From positions 17,518-81,517 of the forward strand of contig CAJTRL010000008.1 of NCBI GenBank assembly GCA_910578715.1: 64,000 bases of DNA, read 5' to 3'. Numbering within the stretch: position 1 is the first letter of the stretch; each line of letters starts with the position of its first letter. The stretch comes from an uncultured Lachnospiraceae bacterium. GTDB taxonomy: Bacteria; Bacillota; Clostridia; Lachnospirales; Lachnospiraceae. Positions 1 through 8,933 of this stretch are shown here, in pieces. A model generated the notes under the pieces. It searched no databases, was not told where the DNA came from, and saw nothing but the letters and a program-made list of their open reading frames with translations. A program made the position numbers and the translations under genes.

Positions 1-210
1 CGGGTTTTTCATCGCCCAGTCATTGTCTTTCCGGGTTGTATAATAAGTCGCATAAATTTTGGCATTCTGGCCGAGCAGTTCTTCCGGCATTGTCGTTCCG
101 TCACAGTCCCGCAAGGCGTCGGCTCCAAGCAGTTCTTTCAGCCGGAGCGTTTCTTCGACCATATCCACATCCGTCGGCAGTGTCAGTCTGCCCGAATTTT
201 CCTGGCTCAT
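1..210 (-). CDS. GH112 1,3-beta-galactosyl-N-acetylhexosamine phosphorylase, N-terminal 70 residues (cut by window edge)
   Basis: The frame stays open from an ATG at 210 to the window edge and gives 70 residues. The GRLTLPTDV start, the LLGADALRDCDGT stretch and the IYATYYTTRKDNDW stretch match the N-terminus of lacto-N-biose/galacto-N-biose phosphorylases (GH112). These enzymes phosphorolyse Gal-beta-1,3-HexNAc in the cytoplasm to galactose 1-phosphate and free HexNAc. A GGGAG ribosome site lies just upstream. It follows an ABC importer on the same strand, which fits uptake and phosphorolysis of mucin or milk disaccharides. Some clostridial GH112 enzymes act on Gal-beta-1,4-rhamnose instead, and the visible part cannot separate these. 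The family call rests on recalled similarity. Confidence 0.82.
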   Translation of the reverse strand, partial: MSQENSGRLTLPTDVDMVEETLRLKELLGADALRDCDGTTMPEELLGQNAKIYATYYTTRKDNDWAMKNP

Positions 211-295
211 GTTCTTACTCCCATCCGCGCGTTGCGACGCGCACACCGTTCAATTGCTGAATACGCTTTTTTATTCAACAATCCGCCTTTTTGCG

Positions 296-460
296 TTACT
301 GGTATTTCCGGTTATACAGATAAAGAAGAAACAGGATTCCGGCAAGGCCGGCCAGCATCGTCAGAAGTCCGGCCGGACCGATGTTACGCTGCCCCACCAC
401 AATAAGCGCCATACTCAGCACGAAAATCAGCAGATAAACCAATCTGACAATCCATTTCAT
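296..460 (-). CDS. Small hydrophobic membrane protein (54 aa) between ABC permease and GH112 gene
   Basis: The gene runs from an ATG at 460, preceded by a close AGGAGGAGA ribosome site, to a TAA at 296-298, giving 54 residues. It has a basic start (MKWIVR), one hydrophobic segment (about residues 8-22), a short GQRNIGPAG turn and a second hydrophobic segment (about 30-48), then NRKYQ. It therefore looks like a two-helix hairpin membrane protein. It starts 13 nt after the upstream permease stop and precedes the GH112 gene, so it is almost certainly co-transcribed. It resembles short uncharacterised proteins (possibly the DUF6903 group) beside sugar importers in Firmicutes; that name is a recollection, not a search result. 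A transporter accessory role is inference. Confidence 0.7.
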   Translation of the reverse strand: MKWIVRLVYLLIFVLSMALIVVGQRNIGPAGLLTMLAGLAGILFLLYLYNRKYQ

Positions 461-473
461 TTTGTCTCCTCCT

Positions 474-1355
474 TTATCCTTTCAGTCCGCCCAGGCTCAT
501 GCCCTGCGTCAGTTTTTTCTGCACCATAATATACAAAATCAGCGTCGGAAGCATGACGATTACGAGTCCCGCGTAGAGCTGTCCGTAATTCGCGGCCGCT
601 TTTTGCGCCTGCATCAGCTGCATCAGCCCCACCGGAAGCGTTTTGGCATCCTTCGTCAGCAATGTCATGGAAATAATATACTCGTTCCAGAAGGACAGGA
701 AATTGAACAGGATAACCGTGATAATGCTCGGCAGCGCCATCGGCATCATTATTTTTACCATCGTCCTGAAATAACCGCTGCCATCCACATAAGCCGCTTC
801 CTCATAATCCCGCGGTATCGTCACGAAAAAGCCCGAGAGCAGATAAATGGTAAAAGGCAGCGCCGTTGACGCATATACAAGCGCCACAACAAACAGATTA
901 TTCAGGAAAAAACCGTCCGCGCCAAGCCCTTTTAAAAATTTATCGGCATCCACAAACATCAGGAAAATCGGAACGACAATATAGTTCACATTGATGAACA
1001 GGCCGCCCATAAACATAATATTGAGCAGTTTGCTTCCCCGGAAACGGTATCTGGCGAGCACATAAGCCGCCGGCAGCGCAACCACCAGCAGAATCAGAAG
1101 CGCCAGCGCCGTCACGAGAATGGAATTCATGAAATATTCGCCCATTTTTGCCTTTTCAAAGGCATCGATGAAGTTCTGGAAATAGATTCCTTTCGGCATC
1201 GTCCAGGGATTCCCGTAAAATTCGGAATTTTCCTTAATCGACGCCAGAAAAACCCATCCCACCGGCACAACGATGCTGACTGCCAGCGTCAGAAGGGCAA
1301 CATAGATAAAAAGCCTGTATAACGTATCGAAGCTCATTTCTTTTCTTTTTTTCAT
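474..1355 (-). CDS. Carbohydrate ABC transporter permease, MalG type (CUT1)
   Basis: This 293-residue inner-membrane protein has six predicted helices and the MalG-type EAA loop (EEAAYVDGSGYFRTMVKIMMPMA, about residues 186-208), which docks on the shared ATPase. The C-terminus (KKLTQGMSLGGLKG) is typical of CUT1 MalG-type permeases. The start at 1355 has GGGGGAG upstream. It lies 12 nt after the partner permease, in the order binding protein, permease, permease, small membrane protein, GH112. No ATPase gene is nearby, so a shared MsmX/UgpC-type ATPase elsewhere is expected. The substrate is inferred from GH112 to be a galactosyl-HexNAc disaccharide or a related glycan. Confidence 0.9.
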   Translation of the reverse strand: MKKRKEMSFDTLYRLFIYVALLTLAVSIVVPVGWVFLASIKENSEFYGNPWTMPKGIYFQNFIDAFEKAKMGEYFMNSILVTALALLILLVVALPAAYVLARYRFRGSKLLNIMFMGGLFINVNYIVVPIFLMFVDADKFLKGLGADGFFLNNLFVVALVYASTALPFTIYLLSGFFVTIPRDYEEAAYVDGSGYFRTMVKIMMPMALPSIITVILFNFLSFWNEYIISMTLLTKDAKTLPVGLMQLMQAQKAAANYGQLYAGLVIVMLPTLILYIMVQKKLTQGMSLGGLKG

Positions 1356-1367
1356 ATGCTCTCCCCC

Positions 1368-2267
1368 TTAAAATTCCAACGGTTCCCGTTTGGTCACGAA
1401 ATTTACGACTGCGGACAGGCCAAAAGAGAATAAGAAGACTACAACACCGATTGCCATACCGTATCCGTAGGAAGAATTGGTGTAAGCCTGCTTATACATA
1501 TAACTTAAAAATACTTCCGTCGCGCCGTCCGGGCCGCCGCTCGTCAATGCTTTCACAAAGAGGAAACTCAGATTGATGGAGCTGATAACGAAAAATGTCA
1601 GCGTCGTCCTTACATTCGTCCAGATTAACGGAAGCGTAATGGAGAAGAACTGCTGTATTCTCCCGGCCCCTTCCAGATTCGCCGATTCATAAAGGCTCTC
1701 CGGCACGCTGGCCATACTCGCCATATACATAACCATATAATAACCGATGGCCTGCCAAATCATGGCGATAACCAGACTGTAAATTACCAGCTTCTGGTCG
1801 CCGAGCCAGAGAACCGGCGTCTTGTCGCTGCCCCGGAAAATACCGATAATGCTGTTTAAAAGACCGTTGTTCGGGTCATAAATTGCCGAGAAAATCGCGG
1901 AAATAACTACCACCGATAAAATATTCGGTATGTAAAAAATGATTCTGTAAAAGTTCTGTCCTTTGATTTTTTCTCTCGAAAGAATCGCTGCAAAAATCAG
2001 AGAAAGCGCCATCGTGACAACGGTCACACAGACAATCAGCAAAACCGTATTCTGGAAAGAACGGAAAAAGTTCATGTCCTCCACCAGAATCTTAAAATTG
2101 TTCAGTCCCACAAATTCCTTCGTATTGGAATATCCGCCCCATTTATACAGCGACATCTTGAAAACATTAAAGGTGGGAATCAACATAAAAATCGTAAATA
2201 AAATGACTGCGGGCGCCACACATACCCCAATAAAAACACTTCTTGCCCTGCCCTTTTTCACGTCCAT
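1368..2267 (-). CDS. Carbohydrate ABC transporter permease, MalF/LacF type (CUT1)
   Basis: This 299-residue permease has a basic cytoplasmic start, about six membrane segments, and the EAA loop around LYESANLEGAGRIQQFFSIT (about residues 189-208). The N-terminal FILFTIFMLIPTFNVFKMSLY-like helix and the VGLNNF motif are standard for MalF-type subunits. It pairs with the MalG-type permease 12 nt downstream. The start at 2267 has GGAGG six nt upstream. A stem-loop separates it from the binding-protein gene, which probably lowers permease expression relative to the abundant lipoprotein. Confidence 0.9.
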   Translation of the reverse strand: MDVKKGRARSVFIGVCVAPAVILFTIFMLIPTFNVFKMSLYKWGGYSNTKEFVGLNNFKILVEDMNFFRSFQNTVLLIVCVTVVTMALSLIFAAILSREKIKGQNFYRIIFYIPNILSVVVISAIFSAIYDPNNGLLNSIIGIFRGSDKTPVLWLGDQKLVIYSLVIAMIWQAIGYYMVMYMASMASVPESLYESANLEGAGRIQQFFSITLPLIWTNVRTTLTFFVISSINLSFLFVKALTSGGPDGATEVFLSYMYKQAYTNSSYGYGMAIGVVVFLFSFGLSAVVNFVTKREPLEF

Positions 2268-2299
2268 ACCTCCGTTTCCCGTAACCGGTTATATGCAAA

Positions 2300-2336
2300 A
2301 GTGCTCCAAAGGCGGAAACACCACCTTCGGAGCACT
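2300..2336 (-). promoter_or_regulatory. Intra-operon stem-loop between binding protein and permeases
   Basis: On the minus strand GGAGTGCTCC-type arms pair across 2300-2308 and 2329-2336 and are followed by TTTTGC. The position between the binding-protein stop (2348) and the permease start (2267) fits a partial terminator or an mRNA 3'-end stabiliser. It would give more lipoprotein than permease. Confidence 0.6.
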
Positions 2337-2347
2337 CCCCTTAGTAT

Positions 2348-3787
2348 TTATTCCATTGCCGCTCTTAACTTGTCGCTCGCGTCTTCCACTGCCGCCTGCC
2401 ATTCTTCAACGGTCTTGTCGCCGCTTACAATACTGTTCACGGTACCGCACAGAACATCCAGCATGTTTACGCCTTCTACCGGAGCCGTTGCCGCAAATCC
2501 GCCCATAACTGCGGTTGCGCCGTTATCATAGATACTGTAAAACAGTTTGTTGTCGCCTTCCAGATAATCGCTGACGCCTGTAATCGGCTGGATTGCCGCA
2601 GATTTTGCAAAAATCTGTGCCGCTTCATCGGAATACATATATGCTACAAATTCCTTCGCCATATCCTGGTTTTCCGCTGCCGCCGGAATCCACATCTGCT
2701 CAAACCAGCAGAAGGAACATCCCGCGCCGCCTTCGTTGACTGCCGGAATCGCCATGAAGCCCCACTCGAAGCCGTCTGCTCTCGGCGCATCTGCCATTTC
2801 TCCGGGCAGCCATGTGCCGTTCGGACAGAAGATTGCTTTGTTGTCGAGAATCAGCTGCTGATTCTTGGTAAAGTTATCGTTATTCGCGTTTGCAACCGTC
2901 GTTGCTTCCGTATAAGTACCGAGCTTTGCAATCAGGTCAAAGACCTTCCTCGCGTTTTCGCTTTCCCAGATACCGTCTTCATAAGTCATACAGCTGTTGA
3001 AGAAATCGGAGCCGCCCGCAGAAGACAGTGTCGCATAAGTAAATGCGTCAAAATATCCGGTTGTCGGGTAAGTAAACAGTGCGATGCCGTCAGCAGCCGC
3101 CGTATCGCCCAACGCCCACATCTCTTCCCAGGTTGTCGGCACATCCCATCCTTTTTCCTTGAACAGGCCCGCGTTATAAAACAGTCCACAGGGGCTGTAG
3201 AACATCGGCGCGTAGTAGGTTACGCCGTCGCCATAAGGATTGGTTGCGAGTGTATCGAGGAAACCGGGAACGATTTTATCTTTCACTTTCACGTCTTCGC
3301 CCGGAACCGTCATTTCCAGAACATCCGTCAGCGGAAGAAGCGCGTTTTCCTTCGTCAGCGTTTCTGTCAGAGCCGCTTCACGTCCTGTCGCAAGATGTAC
3401 GACATCCGGATAATCGCCAGCCTTCATGCTCGGGCTGATAACGTCTTCCAGCTTCTTATCAACGGTAAGCTCTACCGTAACGCCAGGGTGGGAAGCCTCA
3501 AAAGCCGCCGCAACCTCGGACCACATCTCCGCACCGTAACCGCCTTCAAACGCCGCTACTTTCAATACCTGTTCTTCTACCTGTGCTCCGGCGTCCGCGT
3601 CCGTCTTCGTCTCTTCCTGAGTCGTCTGCGCCGCATTGTCGGCCGTCTGCGCCGCACTGTCGGTTGTCTGCGCCGCATTGTCGGTTGTCTGGGTCTGCGC
3701 CGTATTGTTGTTTCCGCCGCATCCTGCCAGTACGGACGCCGACATCGCCAACGTCATAACTGCTGCCAAAACTTTTTTCAATTTCAT
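2348..3787 (-). CDS. Sugar ABC transporter substrate-binding lipoprotein
   Basis: This 479-residue protein starts with a lipoprotein signal peptide (MKLKKVLAAVMTLAMSASV then LAGC, acylated Cys at about 22). A Gly/Asn stretch and a linker of degenerate 7-8 residue AQTTDNA repeats to about residue 68 follow. The rest is an extracellular solute-binding family 1 fold (VLKVAAFEGGYGAEMWSEVAAAFE, then PDVVHLATG, TWEEMWALGD, FCPNGTWLPGEM, WIPAAAENQ). GH112 and two permeases lie downstream, so the ligand is probably a galactosyl-HexNAc disaccharide or related glycan. A strong GAAGGAGG site precedes the ATG. It is the first gene of the operon and has a good promoter. Confidence 0.9.
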   Translation of the reverse strand: MKLKKVLAAVMTLAMSASVLAGCGGNNNTAQTQTTDNAAQTTDSAAQTADNAAQTTQEETKTDADAGAQVEEQVLKVAAFEGGYGAEMWSEVAAAFEASHPGVTVELTVDKKLEDVISPSMKAGDYPDVVHLATGREAALTETLTKENALLPLTDVLEMTVPGEDVKVKDKIVPGFLDTLATNPYGDGVTYYAPMFYSPCGLFYNAGLFKEKGWDVPTTWEEMWALGDTAAADGIALFTYPTTGYFDAFTYATLSSAGGSDFFNSCMTYEDGIWESENARKVFDLIAKLGTYTEATTVANANNDNFTKNQQLILDNKAIFCPNGTWLPGEMADAPRADGFEWGFMAIPAVNEGGAGCSFCWFEQMWIPAAAENQDMAKEFVAYMYSDEAAQIFAKSAAIQPITGVSDYLEGDNKLFYSIYDNGATAVMGGFAATAPVEGVNMLDVLCGTVNSIVSGDKTVEEWQAAVEDASDKLRAAME

Positions 3788-3856
3788 AATAAATTTCCTC
3801 CTTCAAAAAGAATCGTGAACATTTACCGTTTCGAGTCAACTCTTTCATGTACCCTC

Positions 3857-3885
3857 AGTATAGTGGAACGTACACGGATTATCAA
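3857..3885 (-). promoter_or_regulatory. Promoter of the binding-protein/GH112 operon
   Basis: Read on the minus strand: TTGATA-N17-TATACT, with -35 at 3880-3885 and -10 at 3857-3862, about 70 nt upstream of the binding-protein ATG. A short palindrome (CGGATT, 3 nt, AATCCG at 3876-3890) overlaps the -35 box. It is a candidate site for the divergent AraC regulator. Confidence 0.6.
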
Positions 3886-4127
3886 TCCGATTGTTGCTCG
3901 CTATTTTATATATCTTGCTTTTTATCATTTTGCTTTATAAATTTTTACAATCATATTTTTATATTGTATATTTTACACACAGTACTTTTGTGTATTTATG
4001 TATTTTTATGCAATTTGCCGACTTCATATGTCATATAAAAAAATAATTTACTATTTGACAAATATTTCTTTGTCTTTCTTCTTTTTCCGTTTTCTCTTTT
4101 TTTAGACATTTTATTCAGAGTAGGAAG

Positions 4128-4156
4128 TGGACAAAATCTCTAAAATCTGATACAGT
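4128..4156 (+). promoter_or_regulatory. Promoter of the AraC regulator gene
   Basis: TGGACA (4128-4133), 17-nt spacer, TACAGT (4151-4156), about 92 nt upstream of the chosen start. The long AT-rich stretch 3890-4127 between the divergent promoters holds no convincing gene. Confidence 0.5.
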
Positions 4157-4248
4157 ATGGTAAGATAGTGACTTTAAACAGGACTTTTAACACTGCCGGG
4201 ATGACAGGCTTCGACGCTGCCGGAATGGCAGACAGAAAGGAGCTTCTC

Positions 4249-5115
4249 ATGGGAAATACAAGACACCGCATCGAAGGCAGCAGACCGAACTCTTTTGACC
4301 AGTCCAGACTTCTCTATGTATCGACCTCCAAATATGAAGGGGACTGGCAGAGCATTCTGCACTCCCACCCGTTCAGCGAGCTGTTCTATGTGGTCAACGG
4401 CAGCGGTTCCTTCGTGGCGGAAGGCTCCGAATTTCCGGTGGGCAGAAACGACATGGTCATTATCAATCCCCATGTACAGCATACCGAAAAATCGCTGCAT
4501 ACTACGCCGCTCGAATACATTGTGCTTGGCATTGACGGTCTCTCCTTTTCCTTTGAGAATATCGCTTCCGCCCAGGACGGCATCTCCATGCACACCGCAT
4601 CCGGGACTGTATATAAATACAATATGACGAACTCTAATGTATATGCTTACCTGAATATTATGCTGGAAGAAATTTCCCGCAGAGAAGAAAACTACGAGGC
4701 GGTCTGCCAGAATCTTCTGGAAGTGCTTCTGATTTGTATGCTCCGCAACGACCATCTGACTATCGTTCAGAGCAGCAATACCGTTTTAAACAGAGAATGC
4801 ACCCAGATTAAAAACTATCTGGATGCAAACTATTCTGAAAATATTACGCTGGACACGCTGGCGGCGATTACCCATATGAATAAGTATTATATGGCGCACG
4901 CCTTTACCAAATACATCGGGGTCTCCCCCATCAACTACCTTCTTCAGAAAAGGATTCAGGAAGGAAAATCCCTGTTGGAATCCACATCCTATTCGATTGC
5001 GCAGATTTCAACGCTTCTGGGTTTTTCCTCCCAGTCTTATTTTTCACAGACTTTCAAAAAAGCCACCGGAAGAACGCCGATTCAGCATCGGAATGAGTAT
5101 CGGCGGAAAAAGTGA
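4249..5115 (+). CDS. AraC family transcriptional regulator with cupin sensor domain
   Basis: This 288-residue regulator has an N-terminal AraC_binding cupin (SHPFSELFYVVNGSGSF, then VIINPHVQHTEKS, residues about 30-90) and a C-terminal AraC double helix-turn-helix (about 190-285: LDTLAAITHMNKYYMAHAFTK and SIAQISTLLGFSSQSYFSQTFKKATG). The ATG at 4249 was chosen because GAAAGGAG lies just upstream. An in-frame GTG at 4168 has no ribosome site. It is divergent from the binding-protein/GH112 operon and probably activates it in response to a sugar. Its stop lies one base from the convergent purL stop. Confidence 0.9.
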   Translation: MGNTRHRIEGSRPNSFDQSRLLYVSTSKYEGDWQSILHSHPFSELFYVVNGSGSFVAEGSEFPVGRNDMVIINPHVQHTEKSLHTTPLEYIVLGIDGLSFSFENIASAQDGISMHTASGTVYKYNMTNSNVYAYLNIMLEEISRREENYEAVCQNLLEVLLICMLRNDHLTIVQSSNTVLNRECTQIKNYLDANYSENITLDTLAAITHMNKYYMAHAFTKYIGVSPINYLLQKRIQEGKSLLESTSYSIAQISTLLGFSSQSYFSQTFKKATGRTPIQHRNEYRRKK

Positions 5116-5116
5116 C

Positions 5117-8100
5117 TTAACTAAAATACGCCACACCCGATTCGAAAATCTTCATATCCTGTTCCCCGTAGATATTTACCGCGACGCCGTCACCCCTTCT
5201 TTCGGAATGGGCCATCTTGCCGAAACACCGTCCGTCCGGCGAAGTGATGCCTTCGATGGCGGCATAGGAACCGTTAATATTCCACTCTTCGTCCATTGAC
5301 ACATTGCCGTCGATATCCGCATACTGGGTCGCCACCTGTCCGTTCACAAACAGCTTATCCAGCCATTCCTCTGATGCTACAAAACGGCCTTCCCCGTGGG
5401 ATGCCGGGTTTACATAAGTATTCCCCAAAACCGCTTTCTGCAGCCAGGGCGATTTATTTGAAATCACTTTCAGATAAGCCATCTTGGATATATGGCGGTT
5501 GACGGTATTGAAGGTCAGCGTCGGCGAATCCTCTTTCTGTCCCGTAATCTCTCCATAGGGCACGAGCCCCAGCTTAATCAGCGCCTGGAAACCGTTACAG
5601 ATACCGAGGGCAAGTCCGTCTCTTTCCTGTAACAATTTCATGACTGCTTCTTTCATGTTTGCATTCTGGAAAGCGGTCGCAAAGAACTTGGCGGAACCGT
5701 CCGGTTCGTCACCCGCCGAGAAGCCGCCGGGGAACATGATAATCTGCGCCTGTCCGATTGCCTTCTCGAAAACTTCCACGCTTTCCCGGATATCCGTCGC
5801 TGTCATGTTTTTAAATACTTTCGTTATAACATCCGCACCCGCATTCTCAAACGCCCTCGCACTGTCGTATTCGCAGTTGGTTCCTGGGAACACCGGAATA
5901 AAGACGGTCGGCCTGGCCGTTTTATGCCGGCACACATAAATTTTCTTTGCGCGGAAGACATCCGAAACAACCGGCGTTTTCTCTTTTCCGGCCGTATAAG
6001 GAAATACTTTGTCCAGTCTTTTCGTCCATGTCTGCAAAGCCTCTTCCATCGGAATCGTTACACCGCCATATACAAAGGCCGGCTCTTTTGTCACCGTGCC
6101 GGCGAGCGCGCAGACGCCGTCCCGGCAGAGCGCATCCGCTTCCGCCGCGGGCATTTCCGCAATAATGCTGCCCAGTCCGTTTTCAAAAAGCGCATCCGTG
6201 CCGAAACTCTCCTCCACAGCAACGCCCAGTTTATTGCCGAAAGCCATCTTGCTAATTGCTGCCGCCACGCCCTTTGCATCCAGCGCGTAAGCCGCCGCAA
6301 TTTTCTTTTCTGACATCAATGTCATAATCTTATCATAAAGCTGCATGACTTTGTCATAAACCGGAAGGTCGTATTCGTCTCTTGCAATCTTAAAGAGCAC
6401 CAGCTTATTTCCCGGCTTTTTCAGCTCCGGACTGATAATCTCCTGTTTTTTCCCGATATCCACCGCAAAAGATACGAGCGTCGGCGGCACGTCGATATCG
6501 TTAAACGTGCCGGACATGGAATCCTTGCCGCCGATGGAAGGCAGTCCGTACTTAAGCTGCGCTTCATAAGCGCCAAGCAGCGCCGCAAACGGCTGACTCC
6601 AGCGCTCTGCGTCTTCCGTCATACGCCGGAAATATTCCTGGAAGGTAAACCGAATCTTCTTATAATCGCCGCCATTCGCTACAATTTTGGCCATAGACTC
6701 CGTTACCGCATAAACCGCGCCGTGATAAGGGCTCCAGCTGGACAGACAGGGGTCGAAGCCGTAACTCATCATCGTAACGGTATCGGTCTTTCCTTTCAGC
6801 ACCGGCAGTTTTGCCACCATCGCCTGAGTTTCCGTCAGCTGATATTTTCCGCCGTAAGGCATGTATACGCTGCCCGCGCCGATGGAAGCGTCGAACATCT
6901 CCACAAGTCCCTTCTGGGAACATACATTCAAATCATTTAATAAGGCAAGCCATGCTTTTTTCACATCGCCTTCTGCCAGGGCCGTCTCCACCGCGGGAAC
7001 CGCCGTTTTCTCCAGATAGTTGTCCTCCGGCTTCGGCAGCTCCACGCGCACCTGTGTTTCCTGATGCGCACCGTTTGTATCGAGAAATGCCCTGGAAATA
7101 TTGACAATTTCTTTTCCGCGCCATTTTAAAACGAGACGCGGCTCCTTCGTCACGACGGCCACCGCCACCGCTTCCAGATTTTCTTCCGCCGCATACTGCA
7201 GAAAAACATCCACATCGTCCGGCGATACGACTACCGCCATCCGCTCCTGGGATTCCGAAATCGCCAGTTCCGTGCCGTCAAGGCCCGCATATTTCTTCGG
7301 CACCTTATCCAAATCCACCACGAGGCCGTCCGCCAGCTCACCAATCGCCACGGATACACCGCCCGCGCCGAAATCGTTACATTTCTTAATCAGTCTGCTG
7401 ACCTCTTCCCGCCGGAACAGACGCTGAATCTTCCGTTCTGTCGGCGCATTTCCCTTCTGGACTTCCGCGCCGCATGTTTCGATGGAGCTTTCCGTGTGGA
7501 CTTTGGAAGAGCCCGTCGCTCCGCCGCAGCCGTCGCGTCCGGTCCTTCCGCCGAGCAAAATAATGATATCGTCCGGGTCGGAAGTCTCACGAATTACATT
7601 TTTCCGGGGCGCCGCACCCATCACCGCGCCGATTTCCATTCTTTTAGCCACATAATCGGGGTGATAAATTTCTTTCACAAGCCCCGTCGCAAGTCCAATC
7701 TGATTTCCATAAGAAGAATAACCCTGTGCCGCGCCGCGCACCAGCTTTTTCTGGGACAGCTTGCCCTTTAACGTATCGGCAACGGGCACCGTCGGGTCGG
7801 CCGCGCCCGTGACGCGCATCGCCTGATAGACATAACCCCGCCCGGAAAGCGGGTCACGGATTGCGCCGCCCAGACAGGTCGCAGCGCCGCCGAAAGGCTC
7901 GATTTCCGTCGGATGGTTATGGGTTTCATTCTTGAAAAAGACAAGCCATTCCTCCGTCACCGGCCCGTCGCCGTAATCCATTTCCACCGGAACGACAACG
8001 GAACAGGCGTTGATTTCATCGGACTGCTCCATATCCTCTAACTTCCCGTCTTTTTTCAGTTTGCGCATCGCCATCAGCGCCAAATCCATCAGGCACACGA

Positions 8101-8914
8101 ACTTGTCCGTTCTGCCCGCGAAAATTTCTTCCCTCGTTTTCAGATAACTTTCGTAAGACTCGCGAATCGGCTTCTGATAATAGCCGTCCTCGAAATCGAC
8201 CTTCGTAAGCTCCGTTGAAAAAGTCGTATGACGACAATGGTCGGACCAGTAGGTATCGAGCACGCGGATTTCCGTCATGGTCGGGTCCCTGTGCTCTTCT
8301 TTGTCGAAGTAATTCCGAATATGCAGGAAATCCTTGTAAGTCATTGCCAGCCCCAGGGAATCATACAGCTTCCGGAAAGCCTCTTCCGGCATTCCGTTAA
8401 AATCCTGAAGCACAGCCACATCCGCCGGTTCCTCGTATACGGTAATCAGCGTGTCCGGTTTTACCATATCCGTTTCCCTGGAATCCACCGGATTGATGCA
8501 GTATGCTTTTATTTTTTCAAATTCCGTATCAGATATTTGTCCTGTTATTAAATATGTTACAGCAGTCCTGATGACTGGGTCTTCATCCTCTTTCAGAAAC
8601 TTCACGCACTGCACCGCGGAATCCGCCCGCTGGTCGAACTGTCCCGGCAGAAATTCCACGCTGAATACCCGGCCGTCCGCCGGAATTTCGATTTCTTCCC
8701 GATACAAAAAGTCAACCGGCGGTTCTGAAAAGACCGTCCTGCATGCCTTATCAAAAACCTCCGGCGATACGTTTTCCACATCGTACCGGATAAATACCCG
8801 TACATCCTTCACGCCCGTAATGCCGAGATAACTTCCGATTTCCTCCCGCAGTTCCTTTGCCTTAACCGCAAAGGGCTCTTTCTTTTCCACATAGATGCGC
8901 TTTACATTTCCCAT
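5117..8914 (-). CDS. purL: Phosphoribosylformylglycinamidine synthase (FGAM synthase), single-chain form
   Basis: This 1265-residue enzyme converts FGAR, glutamine and ATP to FGAM in step four of de novo purine synthesis. It has an N-terminal PurS-like region, two AIRS-type synthase halves (the first with WSDHCRHTTF near 220 and FKNETHNHPTEIEPFGGAATC near 330), and a C-terminal class I glutamine amidotransferase (PGTNCEYDSARAF, nucleophile Cys in LALGICNGFQAL, then a His-rich SHGEGRF region). Single-chain PurL with built-in amidotransferase is common in Lachnospiraceae, whereas Bacillus splits it into PurS, PurQ and PurL. It lies far from the purEMND cluster at the other end of the window. 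It follows a TetR gene by 19 nt and is probably co-transcribed with it. Confidence 0.97.
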   Translation of the reverse strand: MGNVKRIYVEKKEPFAVKAKELREEIGSYLGITGVKDVRVFIRYDVENVSPEVFDKACRTVFSEPPVDFLYREEIEIPADGRVFSVEFLPGQFDQRADSAVQCVKFLKEDEDPVIRTAVTYLITGQISDTEFEKIKAYCINPVDSRETDMVKPDTLITVYEEPADVAVLQDFNGMPEEAFRKLYDSLGLAMTYKDFLHIRNYFDKEEHRDPTMTEIRVLDTYWSDHCRHTTFSTELTKVDFEDGYYQKPIRESYESYLKTREEIFAGRTDKFVCLMDLALMAMRKLKKDGKLEDMEQSDEINACSVVVPVEMDYGDGPVTEEWLVFFKNETHNHPTEIEPFGGAATCLGGAIRDPLSGRGYVYQAMRVTGAADPTVPVADTLKGKLSQKKLVRGAAQGYSSYGNQIGLATGLVKEIYHPDYVAKRMEIGAVMGAAPRKNVIRETSDPDDIIILLGGRTGRDGCGGATGSSKVHTESSIETCGAEVQKGNAPTERKIQRLFRREEVSRLIKKCNDFGAGGVSVAIGELADGLVVDLDKVPKKYAGLDGTELAISESQERMAVVVSPDDVDVFLQYAAEENLEAVAVAVVTKEPRLVLKWRGKEIVNISRAFLDTNGAHQETQVRVELPKPEDNYLEKTAVPAVETALAEGDVKKAWLALLNDLNVCSQKGLVEMFDASIGAGSVYMPYGGKYQLTETQAMVAKLPVLKGKTDTVTMMSYGFDPCLSSWSPYHGAVYAVTESMAKIVANGGDYKKIRFTFQEYFRRMTEDAERWSQPFAALLGAYEAQLKYGLPSIGGKDSMSGTFNDIDVPPTLVSFAVDIGKKQEIISPELKKPGNKLVLFKIARDEYDLPVYDKVMQLYDKIMTLMSEKKIAAAYALDAKGVAAAISKMAFGNKLGVAVEESFGTDALFENGLGSIIAEMPAAEADALCRDGVCALAGTVTKEPAFVYGGVTIPMEEALQTWTKRLDKVFPYTAGKEKTPVVSDVFRAKKIYVCRHKTARPTVFIPVFPGTNCEYDSARAFENAGADVITKVFKNMTATDIRESVEVFEKAIGQAQIIMFPGGFSAGDEPDGSAKFFATAFQNANMKEAVMKLLQERDGLALGICNGFQALIKLGLVPYGEITGQKEDSPTLTFNTVNRHISKMAYLKVISNKSPWLQKAVLGNTYVNPASHGEGRFVASEEWLDKLFVNGQVATQYADIDGNVSMDEEWNINGSYAAIEGITSPDGRCFGKMAHSERRGDGVAVNIYGEQDMKIFESGVAYFS

Positions 8915-8933
8915 ATCCGCCTTACTCCCTCCA

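Noticed and set aside
4168..4248. GTG start giving a 27-residue longer AraC regulator
   Set aside because: No ribosome site there, while GAAAGGAG is well placed before the ATG at 4249.
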